From: Gemmatimonadaceae bacterium
GTDB taxonomy: Bacteria > Gemmatimonadota > Gemmatimonadetes > Gemmatimonadales > Gemmatimonadaceae
Assembly (NCBI GenBank): GCA_014378185.1
Contig: JACMOE010000028.1
Location: 1 to 5,363 of the forward strand
Length of the DNA stretch: 5,363 nucleotides
Reading direction: 5' to 3'
In this document: in pieces, positions 5,350 through 5,363 of the stretch
Numbering within the stretch: position 1 is the first letter of the stretch
How the letters are laid out: each line of letters opens with the position of its first letter
Position numbers and translations under genes: made by a program
Notes under the pieces: model-generated
The model's input: the letters and a program-made list of their open reading frames with translations, nothing else
Told to the model about the DNA's origin: nothing
Database searches by the model: none

Positions 5350-5363
5350 GACCGCCGGGCGAG

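Overview
The window is high-GC bacterial DNA with densely packed genes. Secreted proteins dominate: Tat-type lipoproteins, a Sec-secreted NlpC/P60 hydrolase and a CHRD-like tail. Together with the ferritin-like protein types, this suggests an environmental Gram-negative bacterium, possibly Gemmatimonadota. That placement is recollection of similar gene sets, not something the sequence proves. No rRNA, tRNA, CRISPR array, transposase or phage gene was seen.

Layout. Positions 1-215 hold the broken 3' end of a CHRD-domain gene, with a short dispersed-repeat-like sequence just upstream of the intact tail. Positions 322-837 (+) encode a small secreted proline-rich protein of unknown function. It converges on a minus-strand two-gene operon (2436-1672, then 1662-847). 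A 353-base divergent spacer (2437-2789) separates this operon from a plus-strand two-gene operon (2790-3581, then 3615-4586). A strong hairpin terminator (4605-4651) lies between the plus operon and a convergent NlpC/P60 peptidase gene (5259-4678, minus).

The centre of interest is the head-to-head pair of operons. All four genes encode ferritin-like four-helix proteins with a full di-iron ligand pattern: Glu on helix 1, ExxH on helix 2, Glu on helix 3, ExxH on helix 4. Each operon has the same order: first a twin-arginine lipoprotein (type 1), then a protein with an N-terminal hydrophobic segment and a conserved AFDEPL tail (type 2). The layout looks like duplication and inversion of a whole two-gene module. 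A reasonable inference is that each operon makes a two-subunit, membrane-attached di-iron complex outside the cytoplasm, perhaps for iron handling or oxidative or desiccation stress. The biochemical role is not shown by the sequence.
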